Counted from the stretch's first letter, positions 1 to 10,946 are shown. The stretch is DNA of 64,000 nt from Rhynchopus euleeides (GCA_963210315.1 OY723283.1:124001-188000), one strand, 5' to 3'. A program made the numbers and translations. Notes: generated by a model from the sequence alone, not told the origin.

Positions 1-3000
1 GATGTCTGCAGCTCCCACCGCAGGAGCTGTGCAGCCAGCTGCCTGTCGCCGTTGAGCACCGCTTGGCGTGCACTCAGCTGCGGAGGCCCTCCCGCAGCAA
101 CCTGCATCGCCACCCTGGCTGTGGCGCCCACCCTGTCGCGCACATACACCGCAAGGCCTGCCGTGGTGCCCTCTCCTGCAGGCAGGTATGTTGTCACCGT
201 GGGGGACAGCACCCACCCACCTGCGATGTCAAGCTCCTTCCCCTCGTGAAGCTGCATGAACCTGTACGACAGGGGCGGGTGTGATGCCCAGCCGGTGCAG
301 CGGATCGCCACGCGGCTGCCCGGTGCCCCTTCTGCGGAGCAGGTGCCGCCGGCAGGGAGGGGGTGTGTCGTGATGTGCCGCGTCGCCTCCGTCTGCAGGG
401 TTGCCGCTGTGGCTGCGTACCGCGTGCCCGGGGCGAGGCCCTGCCGCACCGCCAGCAGGGGGGTGGTGAGCACAGGGCCCGCAGGTGCAGGGGTCACACG
501 CCACTGCAAGTCGGCAGCAGTGTCGCCCTGAGGGTCCACAGCCTCAAGCGTGTACAACTCAGCAGCAGGCACGGTACTCTGCCCTGGGTGGCTGGGAGAC
601 CGCAGCAGAAGGGATACAGGCGCTTCCGTCGCCTGCAGGTCGATGGTGGTCGTGGCGAGGTGCCCCATGTGCGAGACGTTGAGCACAATGGTGTGCGACC
701 CGGGCAGGAAGTCGCTCCTGCGCAGGATGAAGGGCAGCCCGGAACCTGCAACCACAGCGCTGAGCGTGCCGCACACCTCCGTGCAGGCCCACTGCACGCG
801 GTGCCCCACCACAACAAGAGGGCCGCGCCGTGCCCCCACAGACACCTCCACCACGCCGCCGACACCGAGGGACACGGCGTCTACGGAAGGCACCGCAGTG
901 AGGGGGGCAGCGGCTGCCGTCACCACGACGCTGCCTGCCTTGCACGGCGGGGCGCCATCGGGGCACGCCTCGACTGTGATCCTGTAGATCATGCCTGCCA
1001 ACAGCGTGCCTCCGGGGATGGTCAGCGCGGCACTGCCAACCCCCAGGGGGAGCGGTGGCGATGCGGACCACGTATAGCTGTAGCGGCCCAGGTAGTCGTG
1101 CGACTCTGCGGTGCACAGCGTGCCATTCAGCGGCACAGCATGCAGGGAGAGGTCCTCCTGCACGACGTGCATGAATGCAGGGCCTTCTGCGATGTGCACA
1201 CCGCTGAGCCCCACGAGCAGATCGCCGCAGTCACTCGCGCCGCTGGCGATGTCCTCGACACACACGCTGTGCGCACCCTTCTCAGCTGCCCCCGACGGCA
1301 CCACCACACGGCTGTCGGTGCTCCGCTGCAGCACGGCCTGCAGCGTCTGCGATGCGTTGGTATACCACACGAAGGACCCATTCGCCACTGCGGACATAGA
1401 GGCATCGAGCACCACCGACGGCAGGCACGCCGTCACAGGGGGTATGGGCGCCAGCCGCACCACAGGGCCGAGGCCAGGCCCTGCCGTGCCCACCGTGCCT
1501 GGGGTGGGTGTGGCAGGGGGCGCTGTGACGCCCACCCCGAAGGTGACGGACGCCTTCAGCACCGTGGAGGCTGCCGGGACACCTGCGCCTCGCAGCTGGA
1601 ACAGGAGGTCCGTGGTGCCCCCGCCTTTGCCGACTTCCAACGCGCTGAAGGTCGCGGTGCCGCGTGTCACCGGGGCAACCGTGGCGCCCACCAGCGACAC
1701 GGAGCTGTTGGCTGCGGCGACCTCCACATAGCCCTCCGACAGCGACGTGTCGGGGTTGCCCGCGCTGTCGACCAGCTCCACCACAACGGCACCCAGCACC
1801 AACGACACGAGGGTGCGGCTCTCCCCCTCGCGTGTGAAGAAGGACCCCTGCTGCGCGAAGCGCAGCCCCTCGTTGGCCCGCGCGACGACAAGCCGTGCCT
1901 CGCCTAGGGGGGCATGCGGCCCTACCACGTCCCCACTCGACGCAGCGAGCGTCAGCACCTCCTGCCCCCCCGTGACGGCGTAGCCGGGTGCTGCGCCGAA
2001 CACCACGACGAGCTGCCGTGCCGCCGCCGCATCCTGCTGCAGGGACCCAGGGCCCAGGAGGCTGGCCCTGTTGGCCTCGAAGCCCTGTGTGCCGCCGGGT
2101 CCCTCGGCGCCCAGCTTCTGGAGGAAGGCTGCGGCGTCGAGGGGGGCCCACGTGTCCCCCTCAAGCGTGAGGGTGAGCCTGGCCCCGCCGCTGCGCAGCT
2201 CGCTGTCCAGCAGGTAGGCAGGCGTGCTGGTGAGGCGTGCCCTGCCCGGGAGGATGCGCAGCACCAGCGGGCAGCCCTGCACCCGGGGCAGCACGCCGGA
2301 CGCGACCATGCTAGGGGGGAACGCGATGCTGACCGACAGAGGCAGGTCGGAGGCGTAGGTGGGTGCAGGGAGCCACGACAGGGCAAGCACACTCCCTGTG
2401 ACGGAGAAGCTCTCGGACACGGAGAGCACCGTTGGCTTCAGCTGCGCGAAGCCCCCCGAGGCCTGGTTGGATGCAGAGATGCTGTTGTAGTAGTCCTGGT
2501 AGCGTGAGGTCCAGGCCTCGCCGGAGAGCTCCAGCTCCAGCCTGACGTTGCCACGCCTGACTTCGAAGTCGGCGAAGTCGAAGCTGGTGCCCCTGCAGGT
2601 GGAGGACACGTCGCCCTGTGTGGGGGACACCGTCAGCAGCAGCTGCCGCTCGGAGGGATCGTCGGGAAGCGCCCCGCATGACAGCGCCTCGTCTGGGACA
2701 TGCAGCGTGACGGCCTCCGCCCGGGGGACGTCGAAGAGGGGCACAGGGGACCCCGCCAGCACAAGGGTGGCGCCGGTCACGACGGAGTTAAAGGCTGCCC
2801 GGCCCCACATGCCCCAGGGCCCGGCCGCGCCGAGGCTGCCCGAGCTGCGCGCAGCGATGGCATCCCAGGCGCCCGGTGCCCAGACGCCCCCCCCGCTCAG
2901 CGTGAGGGTGAGCGTCGCGGCGCCCTCCCGCAGGGCTGTCTCGTTGGCGGCTGCCTCCCGCGCGCCTGTGGCGAAGGACACCAGGGATGGGGTGCGGAGG

Positions 3001-6000
3001 ACGGCGAAGGACAGGGGCCCCTGGCTGCGCGGCAGCACGGTGGGCGCCCTGCCGCTCTGCACCGCCTCGTCTGGGACACGGAGTGTGATGCGCTCGTCGT
3101 GGCAGATGCGGTACTCCGGGTCTGCGGTGAAGGTGACGCGCATGAGGGTGGCGTTGGCCAGCTGTGCCGCCTGCGCTGGGAGCAGCATGCCCTTCCGTGC
3201 GTCGAAGCCCTGTGGCTCGGCAGCCTCACTGCTGGACGCGGCGAAGGCAGCAAGGAAGGCCCCGACCCCTGCAGGTGCGAACAGGTCATTCTCCAGAGTG
3301 AGGTCGAACCCGGCGTCGCCCGTGCGGAGCTGCTCGTCTGTGAAGGTTGCGTTGCCATCTGTGACGTACACCACGCTGGGTTCGATGGAGAACGCAGCTG
3401 CCCCACCGGGCAGCATGCCTGACTCCACCGCCCCTGCCGGCAGGTTGACGGTGCAGTCCTCCCGGAGGCTCACGTCGAAGCCGTTGTCCTGCGCAAGGCG
3501 CACCCGCACCTCCTGAGCAGACACTGCCTCGAACGACGCGCTGCCCAGCAGCACGCCACGCCGCTTGTTGAAGCCGCCCTCCTCGACACCCCCGCATGCA
3601 AACCCCGCCGCCATGTCCTCCACAGGCAGGGGCGATGCCCACACGTCGTCCTCCAGCAGCAGTGTCAGGCGGGCGCCGCCCAGCCGCACCGAGCCCTCTG
3701 GCAAGACGGACGGTGCAGCCACACGCACGCCCCCTGTTGCCGCTGCAATGGTGAAGGCGGGGCTCCCTGTGGGCGGGAGACCAGATGCGACGGCGGAGCC
3801 TGGCGGCGTGACGCGCACCGTCTCGCTGCCTGAGATGTCGAAGAGCTTGTCAGCGGCGAAGCACAGCACCTGCGCCTGCCCAGACACCGACGTGGTGTCG
3901 GGGAGGAGCGATGCCGCCCTTTGCCCCCAGCCGGCAGCCCCGCCGGGCGCACCTGCGACACGCATCGCATCCAGCCACTGCACGCGCTGGAAGGGGAGCC
4001 ACGACTCGCCTGCATCCAGCACCAGCGTGAGGCAGGCGCCGCCCTGCCGCAGCTCCGTTTCTGTGAACACCGCATCCCCCGCAGACACCGCAGCAGCAGA
4101 GGGCGCCACGCAGAACCCAAGCGGCGCCGCCTGCCCCGCAAGGGGCACAGTGCCCGACGCCACTGCAGCACCAGGCACGGGCAGGGCAACCGACTCCGGC
4201 ACTGCGATGTCGTAGAGGGGGTCCGCAGCCAGCGACACCACCAGGTGCTGGCTGTTGGCTGCGGAGACCTGCAGCGTAGACGCGTCAGGCGGGAGGAGGA
4301 CCGCACGCCTCCCCGAGAAGCCGTTGGGCGTGCTGCTGTTGGGCACAGCTGCGGACACCACCGACGTGAGATCTGCCCAAGCCTCCCCGTCGCTCAGCAC
4401 CAGGGTGAAGGCGGCTGACCCGGAGCGCACGTCGCTCTCTGCAAAGCAGCCCTGCGCCGCCTGCCGGACGGTCGGCGGGTCCGGCGTCACGACGAGCTCC
4501 GGCTGGCCCCCCGCCACGTCAGGCTGCAGCCCCGACGCAAGCATTGCCGGCACCACATCCACGCGAATCGTCTCCGGTTGGGCGATGCTGTACGCCGCAT
4601 CCCGCGAGATGCTGACGGACACCTCTGCCCCAGAGATGACGACGCCGCCCGGCTGCAGCAGGGTGCTCCGCCTGGCAGCGAACCCTGCGGGCTGGGCTGA
4701 CGCCGTGGTGAAGGCGGACACGATGAGGTCTTGCGCGCCCGGCGCCCAGGTGTCGCCCCCGCTGACCCTGAGGGTCAGCACGGCTGTGCCGGAGGCAAAC
4801 TCCGCCTCCGTGAGGGTGGCTGGGGACAGCGACACGACGCCCTGCGCTGCGATGCGGAACTCCGCCACAGCAGGTTGGGGCAGCAGCCCGCTGAGCACCG
4901 CCGACGCGGGCACCGCGCAGGCGACGGCCTCTGCAGACGCGATGTCGAACCCTGCGTCCGCCACGAATGTGAACACCGCGTCGCGCCCGCCGGGCGCCAC
5001 GGCACACCCCCCCGACAGAATATCCCCCTTGCGCGAGCCGAACCCCGCAGCACCACCGGGCACCGCCACCGACATGCCAGCCGCAAGGTCGGCACAGGCG
5101 GTGCCGCTCCACACCTCCCCCTGCAGCGACAGCGTCAGCTGCAGGCCGCCTGCGCGGATGTCCACCTCACTGACACCCGCTGTGCCTGATGAGACCGACA
5201 GGCTGAAGGCGCCCTGTGCAGGGGTTATCTCGAAGGTGACTGTGTTCAGCAGGGCCAGCCCCGACTCGACTGCGCCCGGCGGCAGCGCCACGGTGACCCG
5301 CTCCACAGCCGAGATGTCGAACCCCGCATCGGGGGACAGCGCCACCACCAGGTCCCGCCCCCCGCCCCCCAGCACCGGCGCCTGCTGCACCAGCGACGCG
5401 CGCCGCGCATCCCACCCCGCAGCCTCCGCGCCGTCGCTCCCCATGGCCGCCGCCACCACGCCTACCGCGGGCGGCACCCACGCCTCCCAGGGGTCCAGCC
5501 GCAGCGTCAGGGCAACCCCGCCACGCCGCAACGCTGCCTCATCCACCACCAGCGGGTTGGCGGGGGACACCAGGGCCACACCCGACGCCGAGGGGGATAT
5601 GGCAAACCCCCAGGGCTGCCCACCTGGGGCGAGGGCGGACTGCACCAGGGTGCCGGGGTGGCCAGCCCCCGGCAGCTGCCCCGCCACAGCCTCCTGCGCC
5701 GCGACGCCGAAACCCGGGTCTGCGGCAAACGAGGCTGTCAGAATCAGCCCGTCAGGAGACACGGCAAGCGCCGAGGCGCCTGGCAGGACTACCGCCTTGC
5801 CGGCGTCCCACCCGACCCCACCCGACACCCCGGCCAGCAGGGAGAGCCTGTCGCTGTCGCCTGGCGGCGACCGCCAGGTCTCCCCGACAGCCAGAGTGAG
5901 GCGCAGCGAGATGGGGCCCGGCAGGCCGGAGCTCAGCTCCGCCTCCGACACCACCACGGGGGCAGCCACGGGGTTGCCAGAGCGGAGCAGCGCGAAGGAG

Positions 6001-6461
6001 AGGGCCCCGGCGGTGGGTGTGATAGAGAAGCGGAGCTGCGCGCCCCCCGCAGCTGCAGGCTTGGCGCCGCTCTGCGTGGCTGTGCCGGGGATGTCGACGG
6101 TGACATCCTCCGCAGCAGAGATGTCGAAGGCGGGGTCGGGCCCCAGGGTCACCACCATGTCAGCCCCGGGGGGTGTTCCCGCTGCAGGCGCTGCGGCTGT
6201 CGCCTTGCGCGCCTCCCACCCGGCGGGGTCTGTGCCGGCCCCGGTGAGCCCCGCCACGACGGCAGCCTCCTGCCCCGCGGCCCATGTGTCGCCTGTCAGG
6301 CGGAGGGTCACGGCGACGCCGCCCGCCCGGAGCTCCGCTTCCGTGAAGGAGGCGGCGGCGGGGAGGAGGCCCAGAGGGGCGGCGGTTGCGGTGCAGAGGA
6401 GCGAGCAGCAGAACAGCAGGGCTGCAGGCTGCAGCGGGGTGGGGGCTGCGTGGTGGGGCAT
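1..6461 (-). CDS. Giant secreted REJ-domain (polycystin-like) protein, C-terminus cut by window edge
   Basis: The frame starting at the ATG at 6461 stays open to the window edge, giving 2,153 codons with no stop and no GTATG intron needed. An N-terminal signal peptide (about residues 1-28, core 'ALLFCCSLLCTATAA') implies secretion or surface display. From about residue 35 to 1500 there are 12 copies of a roughly 120-145-residue repeat. Each opens like 'TEAELRAGGVAVTLRL' plus a Trp and later shows 'FDISxxExVxVxxP' and 'xSG'. Residues near 1600-2150 form Ig/PKD-like strands ending in a REJ-type segment ('SYRFMQLHEG', 'SPTVTTYLPAG', 'VYVRDRVGATARV'). REJ modules occur in polycystin-1 and sperm egg-jelly receptors, usually before a GAIN/GPS and membrane channel region; any such region would lie left of position 1. 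I see the repeats and REJ-like strands directly; the polycystin assignment is inference. A short upstream ORF overlaps the leader. Confidence 0.8.
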   Translation of the reverse strand, partial: MPHHAAPTPLQPAALLFCCSLLCTATAAPLGLLPAAASFTEAELRAGGVAVTLRLTGDTWAAGQEAAVVAGLTGAGTDPAGWEARKATAAAPAAGTPPGADMVVTLGPDPAFDISAAEDVTVDIPGTATQSGAKPAAAGGAQLRFSITPTAGALSFALLRSGNPVAAPVVVSEAELSSGLPGPISLRLTLAVGETWRSPPGDSDRLSLLAGVSGGVGWDAGKAVVLPGASALAVSPDGLILTASFAADPGFGVAAQEAVAGQLPGAGHPGTLVQSALAPGGQPWGFAISPSASGVALVSPANPLVVDEAALRRGGVALTLRLDPWEAWVPPAVGVVAAAMGSDGAEAAGWDARRASLVQQAPVLGGGGRDLVVALSPDAGFDISAVERVTVALPPGAVESGLALLNTVTFEITPAQGAFSLSVSSGTAGVSEVDIRAGGLQLTLSLQGEVWSGTACADLAAGMSVAVPGGAAGFGSRKGDILSGGCAVAPGGRDAVFTFVADAGFDIASAEAVACAVPASAVLSGLLPQPAVAEFRIAAQGVVSLSPATLTEAEFASGTAVLTLRVSGGDTWAPGAQDLIVSAFTTASAQPAGFAARRSTLLQPGGVVISGAEVSVSISRDAAYSIAQPETIRVDVVPAMLASGLQPDVAGGQPELVVTPDPPTVRQAAQGCFAESDVRSGSAAFTLVLSDGEAWADLTSVVSAAVPNSSTPNGFSGRRAVLLPPDASTLQVSAANSQHLVVSLAADPLYDIAVPESVALPVPGAAVASGTVPLAGQAAPLGFCVAPSAAAVSAGDAVFTETELRQGGACLTLVLDAGESWLPFQRVQWLDAMRVAGAPGGAAGWGQRAASLLPDTTSVSGQAQVLCFAADKLFDISGSETVRVTPPGSAVASGLPPTGSPAFTIAAATGGVRVAAPSVLPEGSVRLGGARLTLLLEDDVWASPLPVEDMAAGFACGGVEEGGFNKRRGVLLGSASFEAVSAQEVRVRLAQDNGFDVSLREDCTVNLPAGAVESGMLPGGAAAFSIEPSVVYVTDGNATFTDEQLRTGDAGFDLTLENDLFAPAGVGAFLAAFAASSSEAAEPQGFDARKGMLLPAQAAQLANATLMRVTFTADPEYRICHDERITLRVPDEAVQSGRAPTVLPRSQGPLSFAVLRTPSLVSFATGAREAAANETALREGAATLTLTLSGGGVWAPGAWDAIAARSSGSLGAAGPWGMWGRAAFNSVVTGATLVLAGSPVPLFDVPRAEAVTLHVPDEALSCGALPDDPSERQLLLTVSPTQGDVSSTCRGTSFDFADFEVRRGNVRLELELSGEAWTSRYQDYYNSISASNQASGGFAQLKPTVLSVSESFSVTGSVLALSWLPAPTYASDLPLSVSIAFPPSMVASGVLPRVQGCPLVLRILPGRARLTSTPAYLLDSELRSGGARLTLTLEGDTWAPLDAAAFLQKLGAEGPGGTQGFEANRASLLGPGSLQQDAAAARQLVVVFGAAPGYAVTGGQEVLTLAASSGDVVGPHAPLGEARLVVARANEGLRFAQQGSFFTREGESRTLVSLVLGAVVVELVDSAGNPDTSLSEGYVEVAAANSSVSLVGATVAPVTRGTATFSALEVGKGGGTTDLLFQLRGAGVPAASTVLKASVTFGVGVTAPPATPTPGTVGTAGPGLGPVVRLAPIPPVTACLPSVVLDASMSAVANGSFVWYTNASQTLQAVLQRSTDSRVVVPSGAAEKGAHSVCVEDIASGASDCGDLLVGLSGVHIAEGPAFMHVVQEDLSLHAVPLNGTLCTAESHDYLGRYSYTWSASPPLPLGVGSAALTIPGGTLLAGMIYRITVEACPDGAPPCKAGSVVVTAAAAPLTAVPSVDAVSLGVGGVVEVSVGARRGPLVVVGHRVQWACTEVCGTLSAVVAGSGLPFILRRSDFLPGSHTIVLNVSHMGHLATTTIDLQATEAPVSLLLRSPSHPGQSTVPAAELYTLEAVDPQGDTAADLQWRVTPAPAGPVLTTPLLAVRQGLAPGTRYAATAATLQTEATRHITTHPLPAGGTCSAEGAPGSRVAIRCTGWASHPPLSYRFMQLHEGKELDIAGGWVLSPTVTTYLPAGEGTTAGLAVYVRDRVGATARVAMQVAAGGPPQLSARQAVLNGDRQLAAQLLRWELQT

Positions 6462-7389
6462 CGGGTTCAGCGGAGGGTAGCAGGGGGCATGGCTCGGGGG
6501 GGGGTTGGGTGAGGGCTGTTGGGGTGGTGTGTTGGTGTTGTGCTGTGTTGTGTTGAGTGTGTCGTGAAGCGGGTTGCAGGTGACGGGGAGAGGGAGTGGG
6601 TTGTCTGTCGAGAGTGAATGGGACAGTGTCACTTCAACTCTGCCACTCTTGCTCTGCTGTCTGATACTTCGTTTGATGCGTTGACGCTTCCACACACTTA
6701 CAAACCCACTTGCCTGATGAAGGGGGTGGTGTGTAGAGCACGTTCGGCAGAGCTGAATGACACTCTCCGCGCGAAGGTCGTGTGCGTAAAATTATAAAAA
6801 AGCAAGTCACCCAGCACCTTCTTGCAATGTGGGAGAGTGGGAGTGGGGTGGGGTGGGGTTGGGGGAGAGTGGGGGGTGGCAAAACCCGTTTTGCATTCCT
6901 TCCATTCGTTTGGCGGAGGGGGGGGGGGGGGCAAAAATATATTACACGTGAAACGCGACACACACTTCACTATTTTTTAGGGGGAAGGGGGGGGGGGGGG
7001 GACGAGTCGTGAGGGGGAAGTGAGCAGTGGATGGGGAGGAGGCCCACCCCTCAACCCCCGACCCGTCCACACACACACCCCCCCCCCCTCCCCCACCGCT
7101 CCGCATCGTCAAAAAAGTGCACCCAAAGCGCGGAAACACCCCAAGGTTGTTTGTTAGACGGTAAGTAGGTAGATGGAGAGAGAGAAAGAGAGAGAGATAT
7201 ATTGGGGTGTGACGGGGGGGCATCATTTCTGGACTTGTTGGAGCGGGAAACTTCCGAAAGGCAGGCGGGGTGAGCCCTCGAGGCTCTTGTTTGTCACCCC
7301 TTTTTTCGCTGTCGGGGTCGGACTCGTTCAAAAGCCATGCCAGATCCCACTCGACACACCTTAACCGGGTGGGTTGTCCGTTGCCACAC

Positions 7390-7480
<91 letters not shown>

Positions 7481-9137
7481 AACACACACAGGGAGAGAGG
7501 TGCAGGGGGCGCAGTACCGAGAGATGGCTCGGATATGCGCTGCGCCCGCACTGCCACGTACGAGAGAAATTCTTTTTTGCACAATAAATAACACGTTGGC
7601 ACAACCGATGTCGGTTGGGCTGGTTCCGATTCTACGCCCTGCACACAACAGAGAGAGAGAGAGAGAGAAGGGGCACTATTTGTTTGGGCCCCCACACAGC
7701 AGGCCCCAACCAACAATAATTGAAATTGAAATTTTACAATTTGCATACAGCAAACACATTTATCGGGACAGAATCACCGGGCATCCTTTGGGGAGAGGTG
7801 CGGGGGGGGGGGGGGGGGCGGTCTAAAGAATCGACTCACAGAGGGAAGAGAAAAAACAACCTGGCGCAAGGGTGGGGGTGGGTGCGCAGCGGCCTTCCAT
7901 TGCCTGCCTTGACGACATGGGTTGGGTCAGACACAACAAGTTCAGCCCCATGGTTGATAATGCGATCCGACCATTATGTTTTGTCATATCACTTGTTATG
8001 CCCTCATGCCATCCGGGTGCAAAACAAGGCCCACCGGGGGGGGGGGGGGGGTGGTGGGGTGGGGCAAGCGAGGGTGGGGTGGGTGGGGGGGAATCATGCA
8101 CCTAGCAGAGAGGGCGAACAACCCCAACCCCCAACCCCCTGCCCCTCCACCCCCCGCCGTACATCGCACCCCCCCTCGCCTCGAGGTCGAGTCGGGGGGG
8201 GGGGGGGGGAGAGGGGGAGGAAAGGAAAAGGAGGACTCTCTGGGTGGTTTTCCTTCGGCATTCAACGTTGAAGGGGGGGGGGGCATTTCGCTCTCGTCAA
8301 GTTCATTCGGCAAACATTTTTTTATCAGGCGGTTTCTCTCCGGATATCCTGGAATAACAGGAGGGAAAAATGCAAGAAAAAAATCCGCCGTATTCAGCAC
8401 CGTAGCGAATGCCCCCCTCAGAGCTTCGTTTATCTTTGCTCTTCACCTGTCCCGCCAGGGTGATTAAAAAAAACTGTTGGCAGTGTGCACGTCTGGATAC
8501 TCCCACGCACAGGCGTGGGTCACAAACAATTCGTGGGGGGTCGTGGAAGTTTCGTGATATCTGTCGGGGAGGGGAGCTTGTGGAACCCCGCACGCCAGGG
8601 CATCGCAAGCAGTGCAGGGGGGGTTTAACGTTAGGACAGAGGTGGGGGGAGAGGTGGTGAAGGAGAAGCAGTCGCACCACAGCATTCTGTGTGGTGTGTG
8701 TGTCGTGAAGAAGAAGTGTTTTGAGTGCGGCAGACGCGTGTGTGTGCGGCAAATTGGAACTCTCGAAGGTTTGACGGGTGGGTCCGCTGGCCTGCCCCGA
8801 CAGTGTTTTGCGTAGCCAAACCCGCAAACCCGGGTTCAGTGTGCCAGTGATGTGCAGTGGAGTGAAGGCATTAAGAGAACCCCAAGGGTGCTCGGCGCGT
8901 TCGGCACTACTGCAACTATAGACCCGTCTGCGACAGCACAAGCGTGTCCGGTGGTGGGACTTCCAAAGAACTCCTCGCGATGCTATGACAGAAGAATGTG
9001 TGTTCGGTTTTCCACGGCGATGTATCAGAAGGAAAAGGCCTTGCCGTGCATGCGTCAAACACATCTGAATTTGGAACCCACCTACCCCCGCCAGTCTCCT
9101 GCCAGGCCCCCCCACCCCGCTCGATCGAATAGGCAAC
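6462..9137. repeat. Gene-free low-complexity spacer rich in G runs and GA repeats
   Basis: No convincing gene lies here. The stretch contains uninterrupted G runs on the plus strand at about 6918-6931, 6987-7001, 7802-7818, 8036-8051 and 8194-8209, plus a GA dinucleotide array. Read on the coding (minus) strand this is a long pyrimidine-rich region between the aldehyde dehydrogenase and the downstream REJ gene. Open frames here are translations of simple sequence. Confidence 0.75.
7394..7477. repeat. (AG)n microsatellite, about 42 units
   Basis: An uninterrupted AG dinucleotide run of about 84 bp. A shorter AG run lies at about 7650-7670. On the gene-sense strand this is a CT polypyrimidine tract. 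Confidence 0.98.
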
Positions 9138-10946
9138 TCACAGCATCGCACGCACAGCGTTGACGATGAGCTTCGACATCCTCCAGCACGTGGGGGACGC
9201 ATGGTAGTGCGCCAGGCTGCGGTACATGTCGTTCTCCGGCAGAGATGCGGTGCCACCCTTCGGGTGGCTCGGGTTCATGAACATCGAGTGCAGCACCTGT
9301 GAGACGGGGAGGTGGTGGGAGACAAGACCAGGGCATAGGGGGGTGGAAGGTGTGATGGGGGACCAGGTGGGACTCCGTCCAGAAAGGTGCAGGTAGCACG
9401 GTGGTGATGACAGCTCCAGAACCCTCCACCGGCATACCTGCTTCTGGGGGTGGTCCAGCATGAGGTAGTTGCCGAGGATGCCCTGGCCTGACTGGATGTC
9501 CTTCGGCGTGTGCTTGGGGAACGCGCCCCACAGCCCAGCGGACATCAGGGGCCCCATCCCGCCCCAGTGGTTGCAGGCCACGGTGCCCCACTCCATGCTC
9601 TTCAGCCAGTTGTCCATGCCGACCGCGCCAAGCTTCTTCTGCGTCGCGTCGTGGATCATCACAGAGCAGCTGAGGGACCCGAACACGTCGTCGGAGTTGG
9701 TGATCTCGGCAATGCGCTTGAGGAACGTGCGGTCGTCCTCCGCGTCGACCTGCAGCTCCACCAGCACAGGGGCGAATGCCTCGTTCCTCGTGGAGAAGCT
9801 GCCCAGGTCCTGCTCGTCCAGCCCCTGGATGATGATGGGCTTCAGGGTGTCGTCGTCCGGTGCGTTGCCACGGAGGCGGTGCACCTTCCCGCGGCCCAAC
9901 TTCTCGTAGGCAGCAGCAGCAGCCTCGACACGGTCCTGCGTGCCGTTGTAGAACACCGGCTGGTTCTTCGCAGCCTCGAACTTCTTCACAACAAGGTCCA
10001 TGAATTTGTCCTTGTGCTTCCACTGCTTCGACAGGAGGAGAAGCTGCGGCGATGCGCACACAGCGCTAGAGTTCATGAGCTTGAAGCCGACGAGCGCGCC
10101 TGCGTGGTGCTCCAGCTGCTTCTCGGTCCAGCTGTCGGAGGGGGTGATGACGTAGGGGCTGACGGCACCCAACTCCGCCTCGCAAGGCTTGGTGAAGAGG
10201 CGCTTCCCCTCCTTCTTTGCCTCGTCGCTGCCCCACACAATCTTGTCGTATGTCGCGTTCCCCCCCGTCATGAGCATCTCGTCCACCTTGTCGTGCTTCA
10301 GCAGGGCCTGTGCGTTCGGGATACCCGGCTCCACAACCCCAAGGTAGCCGTCCCTCACAAGCGCGGAGAAGATGCGTTCCACGAAGATGTTGGACGCCTC
10401 CAGGTTCGCGTGGCGGGAGTACACAGCCACCTTCGACTCGACGAACATCTTGTGCAGGATGTCAATCGGCGCCTCGTAGTTGCCTGCCGAAAGGATGGCA
10501 CACAGCCCCGTCCTGCTCCGGCACGCTCCCTGTGTGGCCTCCTTGCCGGGCTCAATCCAGAGGTCAACACTCATGGGCAGCAGCAGCTTGTCGGTGAACG
10601 TCAACGGGTACACCTGCAGCACCTTCTGGTCACCCACAGTGCGCACAGACGCAGGTGCCGGCGGCTTGCCCGTCTTCACCAGCGCTTCGTACGTCTGGAT
10701 CATGGTGTTCAAGTGCGAACCCGTCACCACGGGACCCATGGTGTATGCAGTGCCGATCAACTGGGGACACCCCTCAGTGCGCCTGCTGCGCTGGCACGCA
10801 GTGGCCCATGCATCCACCACCTCAGCCAGCCTGGCCTGTGCATCCTTCAGGTACTCCAGCTTCTTGGTGTCCGGAAGCTTGGCCCACTTCTCCACGTTGG
10901 GGGCCACCTTCGCCACCTGCTGCTCGACATGCTCGTTGACAGACAT
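9138..10946 (-). CDS. Aldehyde dehydrogenase superfamily protein, copy 1 (two exons)
   Basis: Predicted exons are 9438-10946 and 9297-minus-one down to 9138, with a 141-bp phase-0 intron at 9297-9437 (GTATG...CACAG). The frame is also open through the intron, but the paralogue at 12095-13819 shows the correct junction, before a conserved 'FMNPxHPKGG'-like segment. The product is about 555 aa. ALDH features are the catalytic Cys region 'SSAVCASPQL', the Glu-containing 'AELGAVSPYVI', and 'MLMTGG'. The family oxidises aldehydes to acids with NAD(P)+; the substrate cannot be told from sequence. No targeting peptide is obvious. The ATG is preceded 13 nt upstream by a CAG acceptor-like site. It is an extended-length ALDH and closely similar to its neighbour, so a tandem duplicate. 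Confidence 0.88.
   Translation of the reverse strand: MSVNEHVEQQVAKVAPNVEKWAKLPDTKKLEYLKDAQARLAEVVDAWATACQRSRRTEGCPQLIGTAYTMGPVVTGSHLNTMIQTYEALVKTGKPPAPASVRTVGDQKVLQVYPLTFTDKLLLPMSVDLWIEPGKEATQGACRSRTGLCAILSAGNYEAPIDILHKMFVESKVAVYSRHANLEASNIFVERIFSALVRDGYLGVVEPGIPNAQALLKHDKVDEMLMTGGNATYDKIVWGSDEAKKEGKRLFTKPCEAELGAVSPYVITPSDSWTEKQLEHHAGALVGFKLMNSSAVCASPQLLLLSKQWKHKDKFMDLVVKKFEAAKNQPVFYNGTQDRVEAAAAAYEKLGRGKVHRLRGNAPDDDTLKPIIIQGLDEQDLGSFSTRNEAFAPVLVELQVDAEDDRTFLKRIAEITNSDDVFGSLSCSVMIHDATQKKLGAVGMDNWLKSMEWGTVACNHWGGMGPLMSAGLWGAFPKHTPKDIQSGQGILGNYLMLDHPQKQVCRWRVLELSSPPCYLHLSGRSPTWSPITPSTPLCPGLVSHHLPVSQVLHSMFMNPSHPKGGTASLPENDMYRSLAHYHASPTCWRMSKLIVNAVRAML

Noticed and set aside
363..1907. 514-codon plus-strand open frame
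   Set aside because: Antisense shadow of the REJ-protein frame; Arg/His/Gly-rich composition without domains, opposite to all genes.
4255..6480. 741-codon plus-strand open frame
   Set aside because: Antisense shadow caused by high GC at third positions of the minus-strand repeat-protein gene, which has a signal peptide and 12 regular repeats.
7394..7477. Possible CRISPR-like or satellite array
   Set aside because: Simple AG dinucleotide run without spacers.
9297..9437. Aldehyde dehydrogenase copy 1 read through without splicing
   Set aside because: Adds 47 Pro/Ser-rich residues absent from copy 2, which is spliced at the identical position; ends are GTATG and CAG.
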